Positions 22,071 through 32,844 of a DNA stretch of 64,000 nucleotides are shown here, piece after piece. The first letter of the stretch is position 1. Every line of letters starts with the position of its first letter. The translations under genes and the position numbers were made by a program. The stretch is from Saccopteryx bilineata. Lineage: Eukaryota; Chordata; Mammalia; Chiroptera; Emballonuridae. The notes under the pieces were generated by a model that did not search any database, had not been told where the DNA came from, and worked only from the letters and a program-made list of their open reading frames with translations. Location: positions 88,630,740 to 88,694,739 of the forward strand of contig NC_089491.1 of assembly GCF_036850765.1 (NCBI RefSeq), written 5' to 3'.

Positions 22071-22894
22071 AACTTCCTAGCAAGAACACAAAAATAACAT
22101 GTTTAAATGCTCTGTTTACTCCCACTTCTTGAAATAACATTATGCTTCTGAGGTCGTCTCATTACTTTTAATCCTATTTCTCACGTAAGAACAATGGTGC
22201 GTACTCTCCTATTCCTGTGGCTTTATTAGGTTCACATCAAAGGTCTTTCCTCCACTTGTAAAATAAAACGAAAAGCTGAAGCTGGGGTTTGCAGCCGGTA
22301 TAGATCATCGGTTCCCAGATTTGGGGATTTCACTCTAAAAACCTTTTAAATAAAATTGGGGAGATGATGTAGGATTTGAAATTTTTTATAACCCCAAATA
22401 ATTCACTGGAAAAAAATATTTATTATAAAATAAGAGCTGTTTTACTTTATTTATTTTTTGTTTTAAAACCATAAATAAAATGAGAAAATAAGGCAGAACT
22501 TTATTTTAAATACAGTTAACTTGATTTAAAAAAAAAACATACTACCATTTCATTATATTTCTCATTTCTCCACATATGGCTAAGATAAGCTTTGTGGCCA
22601 GAGTATAGAGCTCACTGGTGTTGAACCCTAGTTAATATAGGAGCCAGGACACTAGTGTGGGAAAGTAAATGTCACTTCTTTGTGCCAGCTTTCCTGATCC
22701 AAACCCCACCCCAGGCAAGGTTAAGACCCTTTTATAAATTTTCATTGCAATCTGTACTTTTCTTACATTTACACCTACCAAAACTATCATAAACATAGCT
22801 ATGTTTGCTGGTTGTTCCACTCTTTGTCCATATGCTGTCTGTAAGATCTAATACAATGGTTACCTACAGTAGACACAGTAGTTTGTTTTTTTAT
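22071..22894. other. Unique AT-rich sequence
   Basis: Non-coding, nothing recognised. Confidence 0.4.
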
Positions 22895-23075
22895 TAGATG
22901 AATTAAAAATCTGATTCTAGTTTCTGCTCTGTCACTTACCAGCCAGGTGACCTTTGGTAAATCATTAGATCAAGCTGCTTCTTGTCTCATCAAGCTTGCT
23001 TTGGGGATCAAATCCAATGATGTATATATGTGAAAGAGCTATGTCAACTGTAAAACTCCATGTGGCTGCAATTGA
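22895..23075 (-). repeat. MIR-like SINE remnant
   Basis: Reverse-orientation MIR: 'gattctagtttctgctctgtcacttacc', 'agccaggtgacctttggtaa', 'aatccaatgatgtatatatg', ending 'gtaaaactccatgtggctg'. Confidence 0.65.
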
Positions 23076-23204
23076 CCAAAAGGAGCAATGAATGATCAAG
23101 ACTTTTCTCTTTCTTCAAGTTCTATTTCTCCACTTAAACAATTCTGTTCATTGGACTTTGTATAAGTCTTGTCAGTTAAATTTTTCCATCCAATAAAAAT
23201 ATAA

Positions 23205-23405
23205 CACCAGTGTAGACCTCAAATTTCTAGAAGAGAGTAAAAAGAACACAAGTTTGGACATGATGTAGCCTGGTTTCCAGTTCCTGCTCTTCCACCAAAT
23301 AGCCAGAGTATTCTCTTTGGTTCCCAGTTTCTTCATCAATAAAATGGAGAACATCAATCAAACTTCTAGTTCCACTGGAATGGTTTCATCAGGACGATGA
23401 TAAAA
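23205..23405 (-). repeat. MIR-like SINE remnant
   Basis: A second reverse-orientation MIR: 'cctggtttccagttcctgct', 'cttccaccaaatagccag', 'cagtttcttcatcaataaaatgg', then 'ggaatggtttcatcaggacg'. Confidence 0.6.
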
Positions 23406-23960
23406 GAAACAAGCACCGGCAGAAAAAAACTTAACTCCTTGACACTTAAACATTCTTAAGCATCTGCAGATAATTTAGCTATATAAATTTTTATTAAAGT
23501 AGAATATTAGCCCATTTATCAAAATATGTTTGTCTTTCTCATATGGATACCTTGAGCCATCTATCAAATCACTTTGCTTTGTTTTGTAATATTTCCTCCA
23601 AAATTAGTATTCTTCATAAAGACTTTTGTTCTTTAAACTAATCTATACATGAGAATAAAAACTCAATTCTTCAAATTTAATTCAACAGATATTGACTGAG
23701 TGTGGTAAAAGAAAAACTGCACCAGACCAATTAAGTAGGCAAGGAAGATTTTATTTAAAACTTGCAATAAGAGAGATTGAATTCAACTCCTCTTAAAAGG
23801 TGGAAGAATTTTTTAGCTAAGGTGAGTTCACGGAAAAGTACAGGAGGACTTTACTATGAAGAAATGGTCAGTATGATGAGGCTATCTGTGTTTGCTGTTG
23901 ATATCAATGTCAGGCTCCTACCCTTTCATATAGACTGGGAGATAGGAGCTCTATCTTTCT
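23406..23960. other. Unique sequence
   Basis: AT-rich and unrecognised. A stretch at 23725-23790 (ggcaaggaagattttattt) could be LTR-derived, but I cannot support that. Confidence 0.35.
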
Positions 23961-23962
23961 TT

Positions 23963-24300
23963 ACTTTTTTTTTTTTTTTTTTTTTTTTTAGGTGAGAGAA
24001 GGGGAGATAATGAGGCAGTCAGTCTCCTGCATGCGCTCCAACCAGAATCCACTAGGCAACCCATCTGGGGCTGATACTCAAATACTGAGCTATTTTTAGC
24101 ATAGCTAAAAATATTCTAATGCAATATTTTTATTGAGGCTGACGCAAGCCATCTTCCATGACTGGGGCTATGCTCAAATCAATTGAGTCACTGGCTGCAG
24201 GAGGGGAAGAGATGGAGAAGCCATAGAGGCAGAGAGAGATGGGGGAGAAGCAGATGGTAGCTTCTCCTGTGTGCCCTGACTGGCAATCAAACCAGGGATA
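23963..24300 (-). mobile_element. Old Rhin-1-related SINE (S7)
   Basis: T-tract tail at 23967-23990, then complemented body segments (gagacagtcag-like, cctgcatgcgctcc) and the tRNA-like head at the right (gcttctcctgtgtgccctg). It is far more diverged than the other copies and carries extra sequence in the middle (about 24065-24150), including a perfect-stem hairpin at 24091-24113. This suggests an older subfamily or a later small insertion. Confidence 0.7.
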
Positions 24301-24344
24301 TGTTGTTGAAACTGATGTTTCAAGTATCCACCTGGCTCCAGGTG

Positions 24345-25786
24345 GATATATATATATAGTTATTACAATATTATTGACTATATTCCCTATGTTGTAATCC
24401 ACATCTCTGTGACGATTCTGTAACTACTAATTTGTACTTCTTAATCACTTCACCTTTTTCACCCAGCCCCCCAGTAACCCTTTTATAGGATTAATGCTGA
24501 ACATGGCCCTTGCACACCTCCTGACAGACAGCTCAGGGCCCAGGGCCATCCACTCCTGAATATGTATCACATCCTTTCAAGGAAAAAACAGACCTAGCAG
24601 AAGGCTTCCATTCCCTGACTCCCAACACATCGGCTCCCTGCTCTTGACTTTGCGCCATTGTGTAACTGCTTTATAAGCCAGATGCCTAGAAGCCAGTGAA
24701 CACCTTGCTGGCCTGACTAGTCACCATCGGGCTTCCCCTGAAACATGAGTAATAAAAGCTATGTCTGCTCCATCTGTTCCTCCTTGTGTTTTGTTTGTTT
24801 GTTTGTTTGTTTTGTTTTGTTTTGTTTTTTTCATAGTATCTACAAGACATGTGGATGTACCTGGTCTCAAACTCATACATTACACTTCCCCTCTGACAAC
24901 TGTCAGTCTGTTCTCTTCTATGAGTCTGTCTCTATTTTGTTTATTTTGTTCTTTAGATTCCACATATAAGTGAAATCATGTGATATTTGTCTTTCTCTCT
25001 CTTATTTCACTTAGCATAATACCCTTTAAGTCCATCCTTGATATCACAGAAGGTAAGATTTAATTCTTTTTTCTGTCCAAGAGGTATTCCATTGTGTATC
25101 TGTATCACAGCTTTTCTATATACTCATCTGTAGATGGGCACTTGGGTTGCTACCATATCTTGACTATTGTAAATAATGTTGCAATGAACATACACATGCT
25201 TATAGTCTTTCAAATTAGTGTTTTGTGTTTTGTCATGTATAATCCCAGAAGTAAAATTTCTGAGTCAAAACACAAATCTATTTTTCATTTTCTGAGGAAT
25301 TTCCACTATGTTTTACATAGTGCTTGTACCAGTCTGCATTCCCATCAACAGTGCACAAGGGTTGTCTTTTCTCCACATCTTCATCAACACTTGTTTCTTG
25401 ATGATAGCCATGCTGACAGGTGTGAGTTAGTATCTCATTGTGATTTTCAATTGCATTTCTCTGATAATTAGTGCAGCTGGGCAATTTTTCATATATCTAT
25501 GGGTCGTCCGTATGTCTTCCTTAGAGAAGTATCTATTCAGATCTTCTGCCACTTTTTAATCAGTTATTTGTTTTCCCAGTGTTAAGTTGTCTGAGTTATT
25601 TATAAATTTTGAATATTAACCCTTTATCAGATGTTTCTTGCCGAGTACCTTCTTCCATTCAGTAGGGATATTTTTGTTGTTGATGCTTTCCATAGCTGTC
25701 TAAAAATTTTTAGTTTTATGTAGTCCCATTTATTTTTTTATTTTGATTCCCTTGCCCAAGAAGACATATCAGAAAAAAAAAACATT
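24345..25786 (-). mobile_element. Old L1 3' portion (minus strand), first part
   Basis: The complement of an ancient mammalian L1 3' UTR ('tattattgactatattccctatg', 'gattccacatataagtgaaatcatgtgat') followed by the ORF2 C-terminus ('ccagtctgcattcccatcaacagtgcac', 'atttctctgataattagtg'). It is clearly older than lineages A and B. It is interrupted at 24482-24885 by an LTR-like insertion and ends at 25786. The same L1 resumes at 52476, so it was a single element split by the 26.7-kb nest. Confidence 0.85.
24482..24885 (+). mobile_element. Possible solo LTR of an endogenous retrovirus, inside the old L1
   Basis: The old L1 3' UTR breaks off near 24482 and resumes near 24885 (ctgacaactgtcagtctg). 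The inserted ~400 bp is not L1. It has a TATA-like 'gctttataagcc' (24668-24679), 'gccattgtgtaac', and an AATAAA signal in 'gagtaataaaagctatg' about 80 bp later, the layout of an LTR promoter and polyadenylation site. A (TTTG)n/(TTTTG)n tract follows at 24787-24829. I cannot fix the ends or a target duplication, and no viral gene is present. Confidence 0.35.
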
Positions 25787-25801
25787 TATAAAGGAAATGT
25801 T

Positions 25802-27564
25802 TGGTCAGAGAAATGGCAGAGTGAGGGACAATCCCAATCTCTCCCCATGAAATGTCAACAAATTCAACAACTAAACACAAAGAAAAAAAAAAAAACCTTA
25901 GGAGCACCTGAAGTTTGCACACACCAGACAAAGGTATAATTGGGTGAGAAAGTGGCTGAATATATAGACAGAGGACAGGGCATTTGCTTTCTGATCTTAG
26001 ATAGTGGCACTTTTGTTTGGAGCTGGGTGACTCAAGTAGTGGGGGAAGGAGCTGAGGTAGGGGAGGCACCCAAACAAAAGAAAGAACACATCAGCTCTGC
26101 CTGAGATCCCGGATGCAGGGCATGCACATGGGCGATGGGATCCACCTAAAATTATCAGCACAGTGTGCTCCCGTGGGCTGGAGCCAGCATCTTTGTGCAT
26201 TCCCAGCCTCACGATCACCAGCCATATGCTAGCAGCTCCATCTAGCATCACTAGCACGGTGAGTGAGCAGGCACACGCCCAGAAAGAAGTGCTTAGCCCG
26301 GGATTAACAACGTTGGGCACCTGCATGAGCATCAGTGTCTTTGGCATTCCTGGCTTCAACATCTCCAGTGCCAGGCACGCGCACGCAGACCAAGACCCTT
26401 AGCCTGAGACTGCCCACGCCGGGCACACAAACGGCAGCTGCAACCATCTGTGTGCATTGCTGAAGTCAAGGGAGCTGGACACACATGGGGCCTGTCGCAG
26501 GCTACCAAGCAACGCAAGTGGGAAAAGGCCATGGAGTTTAAAACCGCTGTGTGCTGAGGCATAGAAGATACACCTGCCAGCCCATAAAATTTTGCCTGTA
26601 ACTGAAAGGAACTTGATCCTTAGTTAGTGCCTTGCCTTGCCTGCTCACATTGGCAGATCTGGGTGCCACTGCCTTGCCCAGAACTGTGCTTTGAGCAATG
26701 CTGGAGTGGGGACCTGACTATGCATAGATTCCCTTGCTGTGACGACAGTAGCTGAGGCAGACTCAAGAGCTAAGTCTCCAGGCTACTAGCTCTAGTGGGA
26801 GGGACGTGCAGAGAGGTGCCTGGAAAACTGAGACTGACATTGATAGAGCCAGACAATTGCAAAACCTTAACAAGCCCTGCCTGCCAACAGGACCGAGGCC
26901 CAACCTATGTCATTGCCACATAGATACACCAGCAGACCTCTGTCCAAGAGCCCCACAGAGACAAAACTTGTAGTACAGCACCACCTGCTAAAAACAGGAA
27001 TAATCTACCTCTCAAAACCAGAAAAAATTACATTTTTAACACTTTGTCATTTTTACTTCTTTCCTTTTCCCTTTTTTTTTTTTTTTTTTTTTTTTACTAT
27101 TTACCTTTTGAACTACTTTACCTATAGTTGTTACACTTTTCATTCCTTTTTTTGTGAGGGTTAATTTTCAGAAAACTTTACTTCTGTTTTTATTTGTTTT
27201 CTTTTTCTTTCTCTTTGTTTTGTATTTTGTTTTTTGTCCTTTCTTTATATTTATTCTCCCATCTTGTTTCTTCTCCTTTATCTTTTTTTCATCTCCTTTT
27301 TTAAATTTATTTTTTGCTCTCATACAATTGTCACTTATCATCAAATTATTATATTTTGGACTCATATTTTTCTTTGTGGCATTTTGCTTGTTTTTCACTT
27401 CATTTTTTCTTTCTTTTTTAATCTTTCCTCAGTTCCTGCTCCTTGTTCTTTGTAATTTTTGTTCCACTTATTATTATAGAATGTTAATTTTTTCATTGTA
27501 TTTTTTCAACTTTTATTTTATTTTTTTAACCATCTATTAGTGTTATTAACAATACCACTCTCAA
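25802..27564 (+). promoter_or_regulatory. L1 B1 5' UTR
   Basis: GC-rich in its first part (26040-26560), with loosely repeated blocks around 26187, 26330 and 26443 ('catctttgtgcattccc', 'gtgtctttggcattcct', 'catctgtgtgcattgct'). It becomes extremely T-rich at 27040-27535, where poly-T/CTTT tracts give the hydrophobic-looking false frames. The T-rich half is shared with copies B2 and B3. Confidence 0.65.
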
Positions 27565-28435
27565 ATGCCATTAAGAAAAAAGAAATCAAATGTCATGGAT
27601 ACAAAAGACAGAGACACAGCTCAGATAGATGATGAAAATTCTCTAGAAAAAAGTTCAATTATGTGGAAACCTTGGAGTTAAATGACAGGTAATTCAAAAT
27701 TGAAGTCCTAAAAATACCCAGTGAAATATAAGAAAGCTCTAAAAGGCAATTTAGTAAGCTCAAAAAACAATTTAATGAACAAAAAGAATACTGCATCAAG
27801 GAAATTAAAACTATAAAAAGGAACCAAACAGAGATGAAAACCTGAATACATGAAGTGAAAAATGAGGTGACAAGCTTAGCTAATAGAACAGGCCAGATAG
27901 AAGAGAGAATTAGTGACATAGAAGACAGGCGACTAGAGATACTATAGAGAGAAGTGGAGAGAGACTCACCAATTGAAAAAAATGAGAAATCCCTACAAGA
28001 ATTGTCTGACTATCAGAAAGAGCAATATAAGAATAATGGATATATCAGAAGGAGAAGAAAGCGAAAAAGGAATGCAGAACATATCCAAACAAATAATCAA
28101 TGAGAATTTCCCAAGCCTGTGGAAAGAATAAAGAGCCTAGAATCCAAGAGGCAAACAGAACACTGAGTTACCTTAAGCCAAACAGACCTACTCCAAGGCA
28201 CATCATAATGAAATTGTCACAAATCAATGACAAAGAAAAAATCCTCAAGGCAGCCAGGGAAAAGAAGACTATAACATATAAAGGAAGGGCCATTAGGTTA
28301 TTATCAGATTTCTCAGCAGAAACTCTGCAGGCCAGAAGAGAGTGGATCTCAATATTTAAAGTACTAAAAGAAAGGAACTTCCAGCCAAGAATAATATATC
28401 CACAAAGCCTTCCTTCAAATATGAAGGGGAAATAA
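27565..28435 (+). pseudogene. L1 B1 ORF1 remnant
   Basis: Begins ATGCCATTAAGAAAAAAG (MPLRKKKSN), the same start as copy B2. The coiled-coil part has several stops, so no long frame survives before 28100. From 28100 to 28435 the C-terminal domain is readable, including TYKGRAIRLLSDFSAETLQA and IFKVLKERNFQPRIIYP. In live L1s this domain binds RNA. Non-functional. Confidence 0.85.
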
Positions 28436-28756
28436 AAACATTCACAGATATAGAGAAGATGAGGAAATTTATCACCAGAAAACACCCACTTCAGGAAATA
28501 CTAAAGTGGGTTATCTGACCAGGTACAAAGAACAAAACAAAACAAAATGACAAGTAAAAGTTGCAACAAGATCACAATAGAAACAAGAATAATCTGTGAC
28601 AACAAAAACAAAAAAAAAGGGGGAGAAGACAAAAATTAGCAATAATAAAGAAGGATGGAGTGCAGAAGCATTCATGAGATAATGGACTGCAATGAGTATG
28701 ATAAATATTCTTTTTAATTTTCAAATGGTAACCACCCCTGAAAATACCACTACTGA

Positions 28757-29128
28757 GCCCTGGCCAGTTGGCTCAGCAGTAGAGCGTCGGCCTGGAGTGC
28801 AGGGGACCCAGGTTCGATTCTGGGCCAGGGCACATAGGAGAAGTGCCCATTTGCTTCTCCACCCCCCCTCTCCTTTCTCTCTGTCTCTCTCTTCCCTTCC
28901 CGCAGCCAAGGCTCCATTGGAGCAAAGATGGCCCGGGCACAGGGGATGGCTCCTTGGCCTCTGCCCCAGGCGCTAGAGTGGCTCTGGCCGCCGCAGAGCG
29001 ACGCCCCGGAGGAGCAGAGCATCACCCCCTGGTGGGCAGAGCGTCACCCCTGGAGGGTGTGCCAGGTGGATCCCAGTCGGGCGCATGCGGGAGTCTGTCT
29101 GACTGTCTCTCCCCATTTCCAGCTTTAG
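28757..29128 (+). mobile_element. Rhin-1-like SINE (S8), host of L1 B2
   Basis: Complete tRNA-derived SINE with A/B boxes and body. Its left target duplication aaaataccactactga is at 28741-28756, but the right copy is 8.4 kb away at 37178-37193 because a full-length L1 later entered the SINE's A-rich tail (aaaaatacaaaa, 29129-29140). It interrupts L1 B1 between ORF1 and ORF2. Confidence 0.92.
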
Positions 29129-29140
29129 AAAAATACAAAA

Positions 29141-31525
29141 GAGAGTAATGGCAGAGTAGGAAGCGATACCGATAAATCTCCCCCAAAACTCAACAAGATC
29201 TTCAACTAGAAACAGAAAAACCTATACTTGGAGCCTCCAGATGCTTCGCAATACACCTGAAGGTATGGTCGAGTGAAAAATTGGCTAAATATATAACCAA
29301 ACCCTGAAGGAAATAGGGAGTAAGAAATGTTCTGCCTTCCTCACTAACCTAAACAGGGCGGCTTTCTCTGGTAACTGTGAATATAGAAACTGAGGCGGGC
29401 AAAGGGGGTGAATACATTCAGGCCGCGGCACAAACGGCCGAACCAGGCTGTGGCACGGAGATCCTAGCGGAGGAAAAACTGATCCTGTGGCAAGCCGGGC
29501 AATACAAGCTAACACTCGCGCCAAACCCAAACAAAGAAAGACAAGTGGGGCAGCCATTTTACCCGTTCTACTGGTTGGTGCGCAGTTAGTGGGCGAGAGA
29601 TTTCTTCCTAAGCTCCGGAAGTGGGTGTCCGTGTTACCCCACAGAGAGGCAGGGTCAGAGGCCTTTCTGTGGGCCGAAAACAGAATCTCTGGGCAGCCCC
29701 AGCGCGCTGGGAAAGCCGCGCACGGGAGGGAGCGAGAAGTAATTCCAATGGTGGAAATTTTCCGTGCTGGTGAGGGTTTCACTCAGAAAGAAACGCGGCC
29801 GGCCTCATATCCTGGTCTGTGCGCACAGATAGGTAGTGAGCGATTCCTCCGAGTGCCTCGACAGTGCGCGCCCGTGTTATCGCACAGAGGGGCAGAGTCA
29901 GGGGCCTTTGTGAGGGCAAAAGCGGAATCTCGGGCCACCCCAGCGCCTTGCAAAAGCTGCGCACGGGGACGGAGCGAGAGCGAATTCCAACGCTGCAACT
30001 TTTCCATGCGGTTGGGGGTTTCACTCAGAGCATGAGACTGCTGGCCGGATATCCTGGTCTGAGCGTGCAGATAGTGAATGACAGTTTCCTCCAAGTGCCC
30101 CGGAAGTGGGCGCCCGCCTGTGTTACCAGACAGAGTGGCAGAGCCAGAGGTCTTTGAGTGGGCGGAAAGCCCACCTGATTATGCTAGCAGCTCTGACTGA
30201 CTGAGCCTTACCCAGAGCCCTGTGCTGAGTGGGAATAGAGTGGGGAGTTGCCAGCTCTTTGAACCTCTTACTATCCAGGCAGAGGCAGCAGCAACCCCAT
30301 AGCTGGATTATCAGGCTACTAATTCAGGAAGAAAAGACTAGGAGAAAGGCTCCAGGAACACGGACTCTCTCACTGTCAGAGCCTATAAATGCTAATGAGC
30401 CTTGACTCCCAATGAGAATAAAGCACAATACATGACATTGCCATAGAGACTTATCAACTGCAAACCTCTACCTGAGCGTCCCAAAGGGGCAGAACCTGGG
30501 GTAGAGAGTCACCGACCAGGAAGAGGGAGAGAAAAGAAAAAGCAAGAAGATAACCTCTCAAAATCAAGAATAATCTGCTGACTTTATAACCTATCCCATT
30601 TTATTATATTTGTTCATTTGTTTCTCTTATCTTCATTCTTGATACTTTTTTTCCTCCTCCAATTTGGCCAATTAACTCTCTGCCGGTCTTACTCTCTCCT
30701 CTCCTTGAACTACACTACCCATAAGTGTTACATCTCCCATTATCTTTTTTCTCCTCTTCCTTTCTCTCTATGAGGGTTGCACTCCAAAACCCTTAACTCT
30801 CTCTCTCTCCTTTCTTTTTTCTTCTTTTAGTGGTTCCCTCTTTTTTTATCTCTCTCTCTTTCTTTTCTCCCACTATATTAGTTTCTTCCTTTCTCCCTTA
30901 CATCTCCTCTCATTCAAACCTCAATAACAAACAAATTATCTTATCTGCGACTCAAACTTATGTTTGTGACATTTTGGGGGGTTTTTACTTCACCTTTTTA
31001 ACTCACTAGCAGTGCTCCCATCCCTGGATCTCCATTTTATCTAGTTCTTGTTCCACTAAATACAATAGTATTTTTTTAATTTGTCCCCCCATTTTTCTGT
31101 TTTCCTCTTATTCCTCTCATCATAACTCTTAGACATACAACACCTAAAAGCAAATCATTTTATTCTTGACCCAAATTTTTTCCTTATTTGCTTTTTGTGG
31201 GTCCATACCCCCCCCTTTTTTTTTCCTTTTTTTTTTTTTTTTTTTTTTTTTTTGCCCCTTTATTACTTTTTCCCAATTCAGGACCTCCATCACAGGCATT
31301 GTTTGTTATAATTCACAGTTCACCACAAGATTTTCTCAAGAAAAAGGGGAGAGGAGAGGAAAAAAAAGGGGGGGGAATAATTTCCTTTTTTTAAAAAATT
31401 ATTTTATTTTTCTTTATTTCATTATTAATTTTTTAAAAAAAAAACAACTCTTTTTGATTTTATATTTTTTTAACTTTTTATTCTTTATTAAATCTCATTA
31501 ACACTATCAAAAAAACCACCCTCAG
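29141..31525 (+). promoter_or_regulatory. L1 B2 5' UTR
   Basis: 2.4 kb. The first kilobase is GC-rich with many CpGs and includes tandem ~243-bp units (29590-30180). The second half (30600-31500) is pyrimidine-rich with poly-T and a long A/G stretch. By analogy with other L1s it contains the internal promoter. The CpG density suggests relative youth. Confidence 0.75.
29590..30180 (+). repeat. ~243-bp tandem monomers in L1 B2 5' UTR
   Basis: A motif of the form gtcagaggccttt recurs at about 29654, 29896 and 30142 (spacing about 242-246 bp). Each is preceded by 'ccgtgttaccccacagag' type sequence and followed by 'gaatctc(t/g)ggccacccc' and 'gcgcacgggagggagcgag' type sequence. Roughly two and a third units are present. 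The same array occurs in copy B3. Confidence 0.75.
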
Positions 31526-32353
31526 ATGCCATTAAGGAAGAGAAAATCGAATATCATGGATACAAAAGAAAGAGAGGTAACACAGCTAGATGAGGAAAAA
31601 TCTATGGAGAAAAAATTTAATATATTGGAAACCTTGGAGCTAAATGACAGAGAATTCAAGATAGAAATCCTAAAAATCCTCTGAGATATACAAGAAAACA
31701 CAGAAAGGCAATTTAGGGAGCTCAGAAAACAACTCAATGAACACAAAGAATATATGTCCAAGGAAATTGAAACTATAAAAACAAATCAAACAGAGATGAA
31801 AAACTCAATTCACAAGCTGAAAAATGAAGTAACAAGCTTAGCTAATAGAACCGGTCAGATAGAAGAGAGGATTAGTGAAATAGAAGACAAGCAACTTGAG
31901 GCACAACAGAGAGAAGAAGAAAGAGACTCAAAAATTTAAAAAAATAAGATAGCCCTACAAGAATTATCTGACTCCATCAAAAAGAATAACATAAGAATAA
32001 TAGGTATATCAGAGGGAGAAGAGAGAGAAAATGGAATGGAGAACATACTCAAACAAATAATAGATGAGAACTTCCCAAGCCTGTGGAAAGAACTAAAGCC
32101 TCAAATTCAAGAAGCAAACAGAACACCGAGTTCTCTTAACCCCAACAAACCTACTCCAAGGCATATCATAATGAAATTGACACAAACCAACAGCAAAGAA
32201 AAAATTCTCAAGGCAGCCAGGGAAAAGAAGAATACAACATATAAAGGAAGGCCCATTAGATTATCATCAGATTTCTCAGCAGAAACTCTACAAGCTAGAA
32301 GAGAGTGGACCCCAATATTTAAAGCCCTGAAAGAGAGAAACTTTCAGCCATGA
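31526..32353 (+). pseudogene. L1 B2 ORF1, 276 codons with two stops
   Basis: Starts ATGCCATTAAGGAAGAGA (MPLRKRKSN). The frame is collinear throughout but has in-frame stops at codon 53 (TGA, 31682-31684) and codon 138 (TAA, 31937-31939). The coiled coil lies at about codons 77-137 (TGQIEERISEIEDKQLEAQ), followed by an RRM-like region (IRIIGISEGEERENGME) and the C-terminal domain (TYKGRPIRLSSDFSAETLQA), with the final stop after NFQP. Only point mutations have damaged it. Confidence 0.9.
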
Positions 32354-32844
32354 ATACTATACCCATCAAAGCTATCCTTCAAATATGAAGGAGAAATAAA
32401 AACATTCACAGATACAGAAAAGATGAGGGAATTTATCATCAGAAAACCCCCACTCCAGTAATTACTAAAGGGGGTTCTCCAATCAGATACAAAGAACAAA
32501 AAAAAAAAAAGCCACAAGTAAAAGCTCCAAGAAGAACACAATAAAACCAAATTTAAACTGTGACAACAAAAAGAAAGAGGGGGAGAAGATGGAGATTAAC
32601 AGTAGCAAAGGACGATGGAGTGCAAAAGTACTCACAAAATAGTTCACTACAATGAACAGGGTAGGGACCCTTTTCATTACTCAAAGGTAAACACCATTGA
32701 AAAAACCACCACAGAAGCACATGAGATAAAAAAGATAACAACAGAGGAAAGATGTATGGAATACAACCAAATAAAAACAAAAGATAGAAAAATGAAAGAG
32801 AAGGATCAAACAAGACACAAAACTAACAGAAAGCAAGATATAAA

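Noticed and set aside
26907..27540. Hydrophobic, membrane-like frames (FFFLFVLYFV and similar)
   Set aside because: They are produced by poly-T/CTTT-rich sequence of the L1 B1 5' UTR.
29285..30157. Apparent CpG island with 165- and 182-codon frames
   Set aside because: This is the GC-rich 5' UTR of L1 B2, since the same sequence occurs inverted in B3. It is not a host gene promoter or exon.
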